Shown here: positions 25,356 to 40,300 of the stretch, one piece after another | Layout of the letters: each line of letters opens with the position of its first letter | Numbering within the stretch: position 1 is the stretch's first letter | Source of the DNA: Pelecanus crispus | Lineage: Eukaryota; Chordata; Aves; Pelecaniformes; Pelecanidae | Length of the DNA stretch: 64,000 bases | Assembly: GCF_030463565.1 (NCBI RefSeq) | Contig: NC_134643.1 | Coordinates: 127,330,309 to 127,394,308, forward strand | Direction: 5' to 3' | Notes under the pieces: model-generated | What the model was told of the DNA's origin: nothing | Databases searched by the model: none | The model's input: the letters and a program-made list of their open reading frames with translations, nothing else | Position numbers and translations under genes: made by a program

Positions 25356-28300
25356 CTGTAAGCACAGAAAATTCCAGTTTAGCAGGAAAAAAAAAAAAGA
25401 AGGAAAAAAAAAACCCCACAGCTGTCCAGAGGCTGCTGTTCATTTATTAAGAGAAAATGTTGATGGGGACAGCAGCTGTCTCTGCTCTGCCTCAACACAA
25501 ATGACTGATGCAGCCTCGGTCAGGTTACTGGGATCACGTCAGGGAGGTTTTAGCTGCAAATAATGCACCCTTTACCAGAGCAGGAAACTTAATTTCCCAG
25601 TTGTTTTTACCCAACCTCTGCTCCAGTCCCGCTTCTATCACCACAAAACTTTTCAGGCCAAACTAATGAGACTCTTTAAGGGCAGCAGTGAGACATTTTC
25701 TGCTCTGTTCTCATAAGGTCCTATGCCACCATTAATAAAACAGCATTGCACCAATTGCTTTAACTATCTGATAAATGTTTTCTTAAATAAAAATAAAACT
25801 AGCCACCAGAGTCCAAACACGAGATAAAATGCAAGCTCTGAAGGTCTGTGTGGGAAGAAAGTAATAAATAAGGGGTAACTGTGACAGCATTAAAACAGCA
25901 GCTCTGGAAAAGAAAACGGGTGTTGTTTAAAAACCAGAGCAAGAGGCACTGCACACAGCTGGCTGATATTTTTTGGTGTGTACCATTTAATTTGCAGATG
26001 CCATTTAATTTATATTGAAATGTGATACAAAATAGATTTTCGTTGTTTTATGACTACATAGCTGAGAAAGGAAATTCTGCCTAGTGTTATTTTTGGTGAG
26101 AGAATTGGAACTGTGCATCAAAGGCAGTTTCGACCGAGAGACTTTTGTTTACAGCGTTTCGTGGGAACATGGCTGGACTTGCAAGTCAGCTTTAGAGCTG
26201 ATGGGGCTTCGGGGCAGCAGGCCACAGAGATACAAGCAGAGGGGTTGGGGTGTTTGCACACGGTGGGTTTCGGAGGTTGCCGAGTTCAGCAGGCAGCCCT
26301 TTGCTGGCAGTCAATACAGCGCAATATTGCGTGTTGCTCACCACAGGAATGCTTTGCATGTTCAATGTGTAATCCCATCAAATCAGCAGAATTACACCCT
26401 TCAGCTCTAATTTAGAAGACCTAAACATGGGTCTCCTGACTGCTTTTTTTGTGTTGCTAACATTTTAAACAAAGCAGCTCCCCTGAGATAAGGCCACATT
26501 TGTGCTTCTAGAAGTTTTACGGTATAATTTTACTGGAAAGGTGTCTTAGGTGAGATTTGTAGAACAGCAGCTGCCACCATACCTGTTTTGGTCAAAGGAG
26601 CAACAAGGTGTGATCCCTGCTGCCATCACTGTGTCAGCAGCCCTCACGCTAACGTGGTCCTACTGCACGTGACTCTACTGAGCAGGTTTGCTTCACCGGT
26701 GAAGGGGTGGCTGTACAGTGGCTTGAGAATAAAGCAAAGCTGCTGGTGCGGCTGATGTATTGGACTAGTCTAATGGTGCTCCCGAACTGGGAGAGCAACC
26801 CTACACCCAGCCATGGTCCAGATAAGGCTCATGCACAGATGCCTCAGGCTGCACACATCAGTATGCGTTGTGCCTCCTGACTCCCAACTCATGCGCCCCT
26901 GCCGCCAGGACTTGCTCACAGGCCAACACATTTGTTTTCGGCTTTCTCAACTTACCCTGGACGTCCAGGGTAGGTGTCTGATAGCACCCAGTGCAAGAGG
27001 CCCCTTAGCGGATCAATTTACCCAGTCCCCTCGGGGCACACAGGCACAAGGGCGTCTCTTGGCTGCATCTCCAGGAGTGGCAAGTGGGAACAGTGGTGTT
27101 CAGAGAAGATGGCACAGCCTCTGGGGCATGCACAGCAGAAGGTCTTTAAGCAGTGGGATGCAGACTGTGTAGTTTGTTCCCTTGCACTTACATGCCTGAA
27201 TTCCACCTAAGCTTTATCTAATGTGCCCAAAATGCTCCTTTCGACCTTGCCTTTGGGCTACCAAGTCTATGGAGATCCCTAACTTCCCCCTTGTTTCCTC
27301 TGCTGCCCCCAACCAGGAAGGCAGTGATTTGAATTCAAGGTCAAGAGACTAAACGAGTACTAGAAGCCTGAGCCTACAGCTGTGTAGTGCAGCGAAGGCA
27401 CTGTGCCCCATGCTGCTGCCTACAGTCCACCTTGGCTGTCAGAGGGGACTAAATGAAATCCCATAATGAATACCTTCCCATCCCCAAAAGTGGGTTTCCG
27501 TGGGAAACCATGAGATGATGGGAGGGGATGGAGCTGATGGGTGCTTCAGCGTCACCCCTGCATGGGGGGACAGCACAGCTCCCATGTCCAGGATCTGCGA
27601 ACTGCTCCTGCAGGACACACACCCAGTAGTGTGCTGGTCCCAGGCTCATGTGGTTAAGGCTTTCCTGCCCTCCCTTCATCCCTGTGGTGTCAGGAAAGGA
27701 AATGGATGAGTAGTTGGCAGTTCCAGGGCTTTGCAGAGCCAGGGGGCAGAAATCCTTCCTGCAAAGGCTCAGGGGCTGCCCATGTGGGGCACCTGCGTTG
27801 ATATCTACCAAGCTCAGTTTGAGAATTTCCCTCTCCCCTCTCAAACAGTTGTGCAAAGCCTGTACAGTGCTTCTGCAGATACCTACACTGCATTTGCTCG
27901 TGTACAATGATAGCAAAATGGTCGTTCTCCAGGATGCAGGAAAGCTTCCCAAGGGTGTCCTCCAGGCCAACCTAAACAGGACAAAAGAGACGTTTTACGT
28001 TTCACTTCACATTTAAAGGCCAGTGGTGCGGACCCTCTGACTGTAGCCGTGAGTGGGCAGGGTGGCACCCACCTGGACCAGGATCAGGTGTGCCTCACCC
28101 ACCTGCACTGTTTTGGGAAGATGGGAGGGGATGCGGGTAACCTGCAAACCTGGCTTTGCTGTAGCTGAAATACAGTGCTGTCTCCCCCCAGCCCAAAGGG
28201 CCTCCATGGGCCAGCATGAGGTCATGGCTCCAGCTCCCCTAAAACACCATCCATTTACCTCACTCCATCTCTGGACCACTGATGGCCATCTGACCCAGAC

Positions 28301-31300
28301 ATCCCTTCCCTGCACACCCACAGGACCTGCCCTGTGTCACATCAGAGCCCGTGCCTGTTGCCCCAGCCCTGTTGAGCCCTGGCAATGGCTGGGCTCTGAT
28401 TTCAGAAGGTGCTGATCCCCCAGCTGGACGAAATCCTCTGATAACATAAGATTGGGGGTGGACATTCACATGCTTTGCTCCTGGCATGAAAGCTCCCGTG
28501 TCTGAACCCCACAGGCTCAGCAGCATTTTTGCAGGTGCCTGTCCTTACTCTCATCTCCATGTTGTCTCCATCGCCCTCCCCACCTCTCTCTACCTTCACC
28601 TCTCTGTCTTTTCATTGTCCTCCTCTCCCAGCTCCTCTCACACCTCAGGGTGGTGGTGCACCTCTCCCTGTCCCTGGACAGTGGGTGACACCAGCCACAG
28701 CCTTAGTGGTACCTTTGAGAACTGGTCGTAGATGACCTTCGTAACGGGGTCTGAGAACTGTGCGTTTCCAGCCAGCACCGAGGTGAGGGTGTTGCTGAGG
28801 GTCACCATTCCCAAAATAAGTCTGTAAGGGAACAGGGAGTTTTCCAAAGGGTCAGACCTGAGGTAGGGCACACGTTTTCTGTAGGGGCTGAACTGCTCCC
28901 CTTGAAGTCAGTGACTAAATTTCTGCTGCTGTCAGTGGGAGGCACCAGCTTTCTCCCCATCTGAGCAGGACAAGAAGATCCTTGTCCTCACCAAGCTGTT
29001 GGTTTAACAGTAGTTAAAGTCTGCTATTGCAGTCCAGGATTAGCAGCTAGGAGAAGGAAAACTTGAGAGCTCTCCAGCTGCGTTTTTGTGTGGGTTTCTC
29101 ACCCAGCCCTCACCCCTCCTCTGGCCTCCCCTTGGCAGTGCACTGATCCAGCCTCTGCTGAGTCTGGTGGGCACTGGATTTGGCTTTGACTTTAACTAGG
29201 TCATTTACAGTCAGTTTTCATGATGAATCTTCACAAGGAGGCAGATGATATTTTAAAAATATGCATCACAGAATCCAACACGAGAGCCCCATCACTGGAT
29301 CGGTAAATGGGACTTTAGCTTCATCATGGCTGCTTTTCCTATGTGAATGGCCATCTCTGTAATGAGTAAAAATAGTTACCCCGATTCAGCAACAACAGGA
29401 GCTTGGTCGTATCCCTTCTCCTGGAGGATCTCAATTGCCTTTTGACAGCTGACTTCTGGGAGGAGAATGAGAGGGGCTGAGAGATTCAGTTTCTGTACCT
29501 TGATGTTCCACCACCTGTTGAAAGACAAATGGCAGCACCAAGCTGTTACTCTCTGCTGTGCGGTGGTGGGCCTTGCTCAGGGAGGCAATGCCAGTGGAGA
29601 TGAGACCAATCATGTGGAGATAATCTGCCTGCCTGCAAAGCTCACCCCACTCCTATCCCCAAAGCAGTAATGCTACAAGTCCACCATGGCCAGGTCTTGT
29701 TGAAGCCAAGCTTTCCCTATGCCCGGTGTTCATACAACTCCAGAGGCAGGGCTGAGGCCAGCAGTTGGCAAGGTGCTGAGCTGCCCCGAATCCAAGGAAG
29801 CTACTGAGGGCTTCACTTCAAGCTCAGGAGTGGAGGCCTACCAGTTTTACTTCTTTGGTTTGTATCCTTGGTCCTCAAAATGCAGCATTTGCAGCTCCTC
29901 CAGGAGAGAGTCTGGCAGAGATGCTCATGTGGCTTACGAGGGACAAGCTATGCTTGTTTGTTGGGGACCACAGGCAACTCCCAATTCATCTCAGCCCTTT
30001 GTCCTTGCAGAAAAGACAGGACAATGCTAAAGGCTGGAAGGGCCAAGAGCAATTCTAACCAGGCATGAGAGGCCTTGGAAATGTACTAAGTTTTTAGGAA
30101 ATATTTTGCAATAACCTTTGGTTATAGTAACCCAAATGAACAGATGACATCAATAATACCTGCTGTCTTTAAAGTGAGATTCGGTGCTTTCTAAACAACC
30201 AGAATTTGCCCAGCCACATGTCAACTGACATCAGCAGTTTGTGATTCCCTGCTCTGAGGGGGCTCTTTCCCAATGGCGTGCAAGAGACAGCTTGTGCAAG
30301 AGACAGCTGAGTTGGTCATCTTTTCTGGCCCGCAGCTCTGGAAAGTGAAAATTTATTGTTCCCTGCCTGTAAAGACCTCCAGAGCTGTTTGAAAGGGTGC
30401 TTGCTACAGGAGGGACCCACCTGCCCGCCAGCCCGATGTTCCTTTGAACATCAGCTGCGGAGTAGAGAAAGGACGTTTGAGGGGAGTTAGATGTCCACCT
30501 TGGCCATTCTGCTCGGCAAGGTTTAGGTGGCTTGGACAACGACTGCCACATGGGAGGGGATTGGCAGCTTCAAGACAGAAATGGCTTCTTTATAGAGTTT
30601 GATTGGAGAACTAATATCTAACCACTCAAAAGAGAGGAGCTGACATTACAGCTTTCCCAGAGGGATCTGGACTTAATTGCATTTTTTCTAAATACTAAAA
30701 GATATTTCCTTTGAAGATAATAATTTCCAGACTCAGAAAGCTGATTCCCTTAGCACTGTTTATACCAGCGGAAGTTGTCTTACCAAGGCTTGTGCTCCTG
30801 GATGTCATTTAGGAAACCATGTTTTATCATCCACTTATCATTCAAAAATTTGGACCTAGAAATCACCAACAAAGAGTCAGTCTGTGAGCCTTCCAGAAGA
30901 AGTCGTGCTTTGTTTCATGCACTAGACCGCAGCACTGCCCCGGGGCTCCCATGATTTTTGCAGCTGGCTGCTCTTAGCCCCTTTTAAGGTCAACGGGAGC
31001 TGTGGGTGCTCAGTAACTCTTAGAAGCATGCCAGCTATTTGCCTTCCTAACTTTAGGCATGCAAGTTCAAAAACTGTAGCTTGACTGATTCCTGCTCCGT
31101 GCAGTAAGTCAGTGACAAGAGGAAATAAAACCCAAGTGTCCCAACACCCAGCCCCTGGTGCTTGCCACGGTAGTACGCTATTTCTCTCTGGTTTGGTTTT
31201 TTTTTTTCCTGTGAGTTGCTTGAGGGAGACTCCCAGCTCTGGGCTCACTCTGAGTGCCATGCTATCAGACTTATTGGGGTGGCTCTCCAGCAACTCGCAC

Positions 31301-34300
31301 CACCTGGGTTCAGCAGTGCTAACTAAGCTTGTGTCACTGAAGGGCCCCATGGCCCCAACCTGGGCCATGTGCAGAGAGGGTGGGGAGAAGGCTATGGGAG
31401 CTCCCACCCCGCTGCCAGAAAGCAGGCGAGGAAGTGAGAAACTCACATGTAGTTCCTGACAGAGTCGGGCAGGATGACGACGCAGCGCTGACCTTCCTTC
31501 AGGTCCTTGGCAGCCCGCACGGCGACGGACATGGCGCTGCCTGAGCTGCCACCTGGATGCGCACCGAGAAGAGAGAGACGAGCGTTGGGGCTGCCCAGGG
31601 TGTAGGGCCACAGTCCTGGTGTGCAGGGCACAGTGCTGCCCTGTCTAATGCTAGCAGGGGCACTGAGACCAAGCAGTAGCAGAGGTGGCACCTCATACAC
31701 ACCAGGGCAGCTCAAGACACTGGGAGTGGGAGGAAAATCGGCCCCACCCCTAGGTTTTAGGGTCAGGAAGAGGTAGGGACTGAAGGGATGTGTTCATATG
31801 GTGGCTCTTCACAATGGGCTTATGAGGCAACGTAGGAGTCACCTTATGAACTTCATGAACCTCTTCTTGTCATGACTCTGAGGGCAAGGCCAAGGGCGGA
31901 AAGGTTCAGTACAGGGCCATTCATACCACCGCTACCCACCCTTCCTTTGGGTAAGGAGAAGACCATGCCAAATCTAGAGCTTCTGGCTGACATATTTGAC
32001 TATCAAAGATTAGCTTTAAATGCATTGTAAAAACTGAAAAAAGCATAAACATTACATTCATGCTTGGAATACCAGGCCAACGTGATGGGAAGACTTAAGC
32101 ACTCCGTGTGTCTGTGTGCACGCATGTGGTTTGCTGCACGTAGGGAAAGCAGGTCCCTGCTTTACAGAGGCAATTCTTCCACCGGTAGTTCGAGTACTGA
32201 AGTCGAACACATTCCACTATCTGTGTGCCAATTACACACTGCATTCAAGGCAGCACGTATTTTACAGCAGGTTAATTAGCACTGGGTCACATTTTTCAAA
32301 CAAATGGGGAAAGGCCCTGAAAAATGCAGTTCAGGGAACATGAAGCTATTTGCAAATTACAGTTGAGTTCAGCAAGTGGTTTCTGTTGAAACATGGTGAC
32401 TCTGTGCCTGCTAGGTTAAATCAACATTTAAGCGTTTCATTACAAATGGCCTGGTCTTTTTCAAACCTCCCTGGATGTGAGCACTCAGGACTTTTATCAG
32501 CTGTAACCACAAGCCTACATATTGTCTGGTCCTGGACGCAAACCTATAGCTATCAGCTTGGTGGTAGCGAAGGCTGAAAAACACTGACGCTATGTAGAGG
32601 CTCTTAGGGTACAGGCAGGGTTTGTCTGAGGGCACCTGTTCATTTTGGAAAGCCGTTGGGATCACTTACAGCTTGTTGGCACAGGGAGAAACACTCAGTA
32701 AGAACATCTTACACTCCCTTTACTTTCAGACTTTCCTGGTCCAAACCTGGCACCTCTAGTGTGGCAACCGTTCAACGACAGAGAGTACAGCCTCGCAGAG
32801 TTGTTAGCAGAGCGACAGTTTTAGCCCACCTGTCCTGCCCCGAGTCCCATTAATCCTCTCTTCATCTCATGTAACACTACACTGCACAGAGTTCGGCCTG
32901 AAGATCCAGTTCCATGTGCAAAAGTGCTCCAGTAAGGGGAGAGTTATTGCTTCTATAATTATTGCGGCTGATGAGTCAGATCCCAGGCCACGGACTCACT
33001 GCCACACATCTGAAGTCTACAGTGACCTACACACCAGCTTAGGGTTCGGCCATTCAGCCCTGTTAATGTAGCAGACACAAAATGCAGAGAGCACCTACCC
33101 CAAAGCATTTTGGTCCCAAAAGGATGAGGTTCAAAAAGTTTGTTAAGAGAAGCAACTGTTGTCATTGGTGCTTACCGCACAATAATCCCTCCTCTCTAAT
33201 CAGCCTGCGAGACATGAGGAACGAGTCTCTGTCGTTGCATTTATACCACTGATCAACCACCTGAGGAGAAAGCAAGAAGGTTGGTTTCTGGAAGTGTTAT
33301 TTCAGGCTGTCCCGAGCCTGTGAGGCATGCCATGGTGCTGATGCCTACAACATCTGGCAGCTTTGAGCTGCTTTCCACACTTGTTGAAAACAAACGCATT
33401 TGTCAGGGTATCCTTGGTCCGGAGGATGTGTCCTTGCTTGTAGGCATCCACTCTAGCCTTTCCAGCCAGCACCCTTTCCTTGGAGAGTTAAGGATGTCTG
33501 AGAGGTCCAGAGTCAGGATGTAGTGTTCATGATGTCCCAGGCTAGGCTACATCAATGGTCAAGATTTTACCAGGCAAAATCAGATCCAAATACAAAAAGA
33601 GTTTTACGTTACTACAGCTCAAAACTCTAAAGCCGTGTGCAGACAGCAGAGACGTAGTTACCACAAGACCCGAAAACAGAAAGAATCTGAGGTCGGAGGC
33701 TGTGGGGGACCTTTCTAAGAACGAGGCTGGGGGAGCACAGGCAGCTTGAGTTAGGGCTTTAAAGCTCTGTGCCTGGTGGCAACTGATACACAAAGAAGAA
33801 ACTTGACAAGAAGCTGTATGAGGTTCATGATCTGTTGTTTTACATAGCCTGGATCTTGTCTTCCAACCCATAAATGGTGCAGGGTTTCTGCTGCGTGCAT
33901 GTGGTGCCTACAGCAGTGAAGGCTCAGGAAATGCTAGCGTGATGAAGAGCAGCCTCAGCACTGACCTCTTCTGTGTGATCATAGTACAAGAGGCACACTC
34001 TGAACATTGGTGAGGCTGAGCTGAGGCGGCCGGTACTGTGGCATATTCTTTGTTTGCCCCTGTGTTTGGCTTCTCCTTGTAGGTCAGTTATAATCAGATT
34101 TACTCAGAGAGATGCTTTAGTGCTGGGGTCCCAACCCCCACACAACAGCTTGTTCTGCACCGGGAAGGTACACAAGTAGCCTTAGGGCTGGGACACAGCT
34201 GCATGCCAGAGCAGGCTACCTCTGAACTTGGGAATAGGCTGGACACAAAGGCAAAATTCAGACAGAGGCCTCTCATCACACATTTACTTACTGATCTGTC

Positions 34301-37300
34301 AAGGACAGTAGGGATAAAGTCATGCCCAATGCCTTCCACTTCGATGGTTGTGGTGTTCGTCCTGTTCATCTCACTAGGCAGAGCGACGATGGAGCCGTCA
34401 GGATCTACACCAATGATCTTTGGGAGAAGGAAGTCTTGTTAAACCACAAAGGGAGTTCAGAAATAGTCAAACACACAATTCAAAGGAAAAATAGCAAACA
34501 CCCTTATTAGCAACATTTTCCTTCCCATGGTATTCATTAATATTCCTATCCACTGGCAGCATGGAGAGCTTCCAGGGTAAAAGGGTACTGTTTCCCACTG
34601 GCTTTTTACATAGATCCTGGGTAGTGTTTAGGTGCTGCAGAAGTGACTTGTAGCTTAAACTGTTATCACTCTCAAGGTGTTTGTCATCACCCCTTTGGCA
34701 CAGCCTGCTACTTCCAGAACTCAACCCTTAGGACAGTGTGAGTGCTCCTTAATCTGCTCCAGTGCAAAGCCAGCCAGCTAGCTCAAACCTGTGGAAACCC
34801 ATGGCTACAGACATCCTTTCTGGATCTAGCTGTGCTGGCTGACAGTGGCACCTCCCTGGTTGCTTATAGCTTTATGTCGGGGCTGAGGTTGCCTCCCTCA
34901 GCGCTCAGCTTAAGAAGGGATGGTGACATTGCTCCACACGCAGCTTTGAGCAGTCAGCAATGTTATCTCATGCCCAGGTCCCTCAGTGGCTGGGTCCACA
35001 CCATCTCAATTTGCCTCTGGTGGATCAGGGATCGCTCACATGCTGGCTACACCAGCAAGGCAGTAACCATCAAGCCCCCAGTCTGCCTTGAAGCTCAGGC
35101 TCTGCAGAATGAGCAGCTATGACTAGTGTCAACCATACAGCACACAGGCTTTTGCAATGGCACATGAGAAGCACTTGCACGGTCTTCCCCCCAGCCCCGT
35201 GGAGCTGCCAGAGCAGAAACTCTGTCAGCTGGGCCAGCCACTTCTGCAGAGGACATCTGACAGTGTCCTGCAAAGGGCAGGGCACCGGGCAGGGTGGGAT
35301 TAGTAATGGGGCTGTGGAGCCTTTGACTTCTAAGGCACTCGGATGGATGTAGGTCAAGCTGAGCGTAACACCAAATGGCTTCCAACAAAAGCCAAGCTCA
35401 CTGTGAAAAAACAAATAGGTGGAGACAACAACTGCTAGCTCAGGTGAGCCGTGCACAAGCAGGAAAACCCAGGGGGGCCATGACTCCCAGCGGGCAGCCC
35501 TGCCTCCCAGCTTACCTTACACTCTGGGCACTTCTCCTTCAGCTTCCTGGCGATGCCAGTGACGGTGCCTCCTGTGCCAGACCCAATCACCACCATGTGG
35601 ACCTTGCCTGCAGGTCAGGGAAGAGAGAGGCTTGCAGGGACTCGGCATGGCCTCCAGCACGTTCTCGCCTTTATTCAAGGCCCTGCGCAGATGCACAGCC
35701 CGCGTCCCTCAGCTGCTAGAACCCCATGTGTGGAAAGGATAGGCAGGGGTCATGCTGGCGGCCAAAGCGTGGTCCTGTGGAGAAGCTCAGATGAGCTTGC
35801 AGGAACCGAGCACAGCTGGTCCTGCCTCAGTGCAGGGGGCTGAAGGTGACCTCCAGATCTCCCAGTGGTCTCCATGATTTCTGCGTCTTTGGCATCTACT
35901 GGCTTAAGGGGGAGGGAGGATCTCAGCGTTTCCAGCCCTTTCAAACCGCACCACGTCAAAGCAAAGCACGCATGTCAATAGCAGCACAGTATCAATAACA
36001 GGCACAACCTTCCAGCTAGCATTAGCATCCACAGTGGAGAGATGGCAGAGGTCTGCCCTGGCACCCATGTCAGTCAGATGTAGCCCCACTGACATCAGTG
36101 AAATTACACTGATTTAGGACGGGTAGGAGCTGAGTCAGAGTCAGGCCTTCAGAGCCTTGTGCTGCAACTGCACTGGGTAAAGGGATTTATTTTATCATTG
36201 CTGGCAGCCAGTAGGAGCAAATCTAGATGTTGTAGTGGAGGGAAGGCTGGGAGTCTCTTGTTCCTGTTGCTACCCGACTGCTTTACTGTTATGATAACTG
36301 CTCTCCAGTTAAAACCTTGGAGTCTTTTCTACATTTAGCAGTGCTCCCAGTACTGGCAATAAATTTCTCTTCTATCTGCACAGACATGGACTGGGATAAT
36401 CCTTTATCCTCCCCCAGCCGTCACACCAAATGTCACTGCGAAGTTTTAGTCTATTTTAATTTGCAAATGAGTGTGCTGGATCAGCCTGCCACGGCCTGAT
36501 GGACTTGTATTCCCCAGTGAGGCTTCTTGGGCCAGGTTGTGCTCTCAGCTGACAGGCTGCAGAGATGTTGTAGCCACCGAGAGATGGGCTTGTCCTCCTA
36601 GGGTACAGCCTGAATTTCTTAAGCCTCTGGTCTCCTCCCTCTGGCTTTTGAAATGGGAGGCCATAGCAGGGAAGCCCTGCAGGCTTAGATAGATCTGGAG
36701 TGGATTATGTGAAGTTGCTACACCCTGCATGTCAGTATTATCAAAGGTGCTTTCACCTACAGGGCCCTTTTGGCCATTTCTATATATTTAGATCAATAAA
36801 TGATGTAAAATAAGCCTCCCAGAGAGGGCTATAGCCCTACGCACATCCTCAGCACGTGGAAGCGACAGCGCAGACGGTACCTTCACACTGGTCCAGGATC
36901 TCCTCAGCTGTGGTGTCGTAATGAGCCAGGGGGTTGCTTGGATTTCGGTACTGTTTATTTCAACGGAGAACAGCATGAATTACTGTGTGAAGCATAGGTC
37001 AAATACCAAACTAACAATAGCTCCTGACAAGCTTTACGCGGAGTATGGAACTGCCCCCTCCACTCCCTGGCGGGGGGTGCCCTGCCACCCAGCCTGGCCA
37101 GGTCACAGGTATTCCTCCTGGTTGTCACTTTGGGACAGGTTTCTAAGGACACTTAGGATTTGTTCACACTGGAAGATTAAACGTGCCCACCAACACTCCC
37201 TCTCTGGTTCTTGGTGCCTATTTGGTGTGGGGATGGTGCAGCTGTCCCATATGCTGCATTGCCAGGTTTTGTGGATCTGGTGGTTTTGTTAAAGCCCCAG

Positions 37301-40300
37301 CTGCTGGACACAGGAGAGGTCCTCAGTATTTTAGCTATTGCTTAGAAAGGAACATTTTTAGCCTTTTCTGTTACTTTGAAAAAGTTGAAAATACAGCCCC
37401 ACAATACTCACCAAAAGCTCAGAAAACAAACAAAATCCCTCCTCAAATGTCTTATTAGAAAACTTCTTTCAAGTATCACATATATAATTTTAGGAGCTGC
37501 TTTGTCATTTAGGGGTATTTGTGGCTGGCAATGCAGCAAGGTGGCTGGGAAATGTGGGCCAGAGTAGTTGTCCTACCTGTACAGAGGGGTTTTACCTCAG
37601 GGGGTACACAGGTACAGCACTGAAATGTGTGCAGCCCCGTGTTCACATCCGTAGACCAGGCTGCTTCTGAAAAGCGTATTCAGACATTGAGCTCCCTTTT
37701 TGTTAACAGAAAGGAAATTTGTGGCTTTCCTGACTTTTCTGCACTATAGGAGCTCCCTACCCACTATAGGGATCCCCTCCTGCAGCGGGGTCAGACCAGA
37801 GGGAGAAGTGCCCTCCTCCACAAGACCCAGTGCTGCAGGAACCACTGGCGTGAATCAATGATGTTTGCCCTTCACAGCATGAGGCTTATTTTTGAGGCAG
37901 AACAGAGGCTGCTAGCCAGGCATAAAAAGTTATTGTTTCAGGTCAGAGTTCTGAAGCAAGAATCTTCCAAGTGTGCAAGAAAACCTAGCCTTACTCACAT
38001 CAGGCTTTGGCATGAGTATTACAGGCTTGGAAGTGTCCCTTACTTTGTTTCTGCCACCCCGTGCTTTACAGAGGAGAGATTAAGTTTCAAATGCCATAAA
38101 ACGCTGATGAAATCTGCCTCCATCGCCAGTTTGAGTGAAGCCCCCGAACACAGGCAGACTTGGAGCACACACTAGAAACTGTGTTTGGAAAGAGAGTCAG
38201 TGGAGAAAGTGTTTACCTGGTCCAGGATGTGAGAGTTTGGGATTTCACTTTTCAGCTTCCAGGCGACACGAATGTTAGACTCCGGGGCATCAAAGCGGGT
38301 GCACGGGGTCCTCACAATTTCAACACCCAGCGCCTTCAGAATATCGACCTTTGGGAGGGAAGAGAGTAGATGTAACGCAACTGATCCCACGTCGCGATGG
38401 TAATCTGAACCCGCAGGCTCATGGAAGCGGCAGATGCCAGAGGATCTTTGCATGCGGGAGACATTTGGCATTTGGAGATACAATGTCCGATTCTCGGTTA
38501 TACTATCTCCGAGATCCTCCTGGCACCCAGGGCCTCCTGCCTGAAGTTGGCACACGGGTTCAAGCCTGGCCTCGTGCCCTGTCCTACTCAGAGGGCAGGC
38601 TGGGGACACGGCAGAGGTAGCTAATGCTGTGCTGCTCCTTGGTGCCTGGAGAAGGGGGCAGAGGGAACCGGGGCAGGGAGCAGCATCTCCTACCTGCTGT
38701 GGTCTGAGCCCCTGCATGCAAGGAGGAGGTCTTAAAGCTGTCTTTGCCCCAAGTCCCTTCTCTCCCCTCACCAAGCATGGGGAAGGAGCAACCACAAATC
38801 AGCCCTAGGGTATTAAACCACTGGCAGATGTGGCTGTCGGGGGAGAGGAGGTCAAAAGAGAAGGCTGGGTGAATGTTGGGGTGCCTGGAGATGAAGCCCA
38901 TGGCAGCTGGAGGTGGCATCTGATCCAGACTGAGCTTAAGTGAGATTTAGGTTGAAATGAGGGTGGTGCTTTGGAGAAGGGCTCAGTTTTGAGCCAAGTC
39001 AGGGTCCAGGTCTGGCTTCACTGCATGAGTTCAGCTGGGCAGTTTGTGAGACTTTTGGCTCCCCAAGGCAGAGATTTCTGCCACCGCTGGGACGGTTGAC
39101 TTCCACCATCTCAAGAAAGCGGCTGAGACAACCATAAGTGTCTCCAGGTGAAAGAAAACCGTAGAGACACAGAGAGACCAAGTGACATGTCAGATGTCAG
39201 AGGGGAAGTTAGCAGGACCGGCAGCTGAGGCCCAGCGCCCTGCCTCCCGCTCCTCCGCTCCATCCAGCCCTTGCCCTCGCAGACAGCAGATATTGCTCCA
39301 TTTCTCTGCAGCCACACACCGTGTTGGGCTGACATGAGCCCAGCTGCACCGCTGATGCTAGATAATCAGCCAAGCCATCACAGTGTGCTTTTTTTTTCAT
39401 TGAGAGGAAATCTTCTGAATAACTACAACGCTATGTCAGTGTGTGTGGCGAGGCTTGTTACCTTTTAAAGGAGAGGGCATTCCGTCTCTAGAAAGGGAGA
39501 GGCAGACAGAGACAGGGAAAGAGATGTTCCCCGACTGCGGGGTAATACCATACAGAACTCTGACCTTTTCCATGCTCATTTTCTCCGGCAAGACAACGAT
39601 GCAGCGGTAACCTTTCACTGCAGCTACCAGTGCCAGCCCGATTCCTAGGTGGTGGGGAGGAAAGGGAATTGGTTGACAACAGCATTTGGCAAGGTCGACA
39701 GACATGCATTGCTTCCTACGTTCCTCTCTCTCCTGCCAGTGAACATAACCTAGAAACATTCACCGATGAGCGACAGGTGAGGGCATCCTCCACGAGCCTC
39801 TTGGGACGTGCCAGGGAGCGCAGGAGGATGTGCTAATGGGCGAGGGGAGCTGCAGTGTCCCTCTTGCTGGCAGTATTAGTGTGGCACAGAGCGAATGGCA
39901 AGGCTGGGGAGTGCTTTCTTCCCCTCACCAAGGTTCAGGCCTCTTCCTTTGTGTTCCAAAACACAGGAGAGGGGTGATTTTGCTTCAGGAGTGCCTTTCC
40001 CTCCCCCTCAAACGCTCTCAGCTGGGGACACACACACACAAAGCTGCACACGTCACCCCGTGGCGCGCAGGCGAAGGGGACCTCTGCTCCAGTTTCACTG
40101 GGGGTGATGGATGGAGCCAGCTGCTGCCCAGCTAGAGGAGGAAGGTGAGGCCAGAGCAGCGTGTCCCTGCGAGAGGCTGCAGGGAACATGGTGCCGCCCC
40201 GGCTGGGCAGGGAGCCAGCATGAGCCACCTGGGCAACAGTGCCACGGGCACACCGGTCCCCTTGTCCCCGTGTCTGGGGGGTGTCCGGGGAAAGGGGGGG

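Noticed and set aside
24607-25563. 318-codon + strand open frame
   Set aside because: It runs antisense over the last cysteine lyase exon. Its proline- and glycine-rich composition reflects GC-rich sequence, and no domain is visible.
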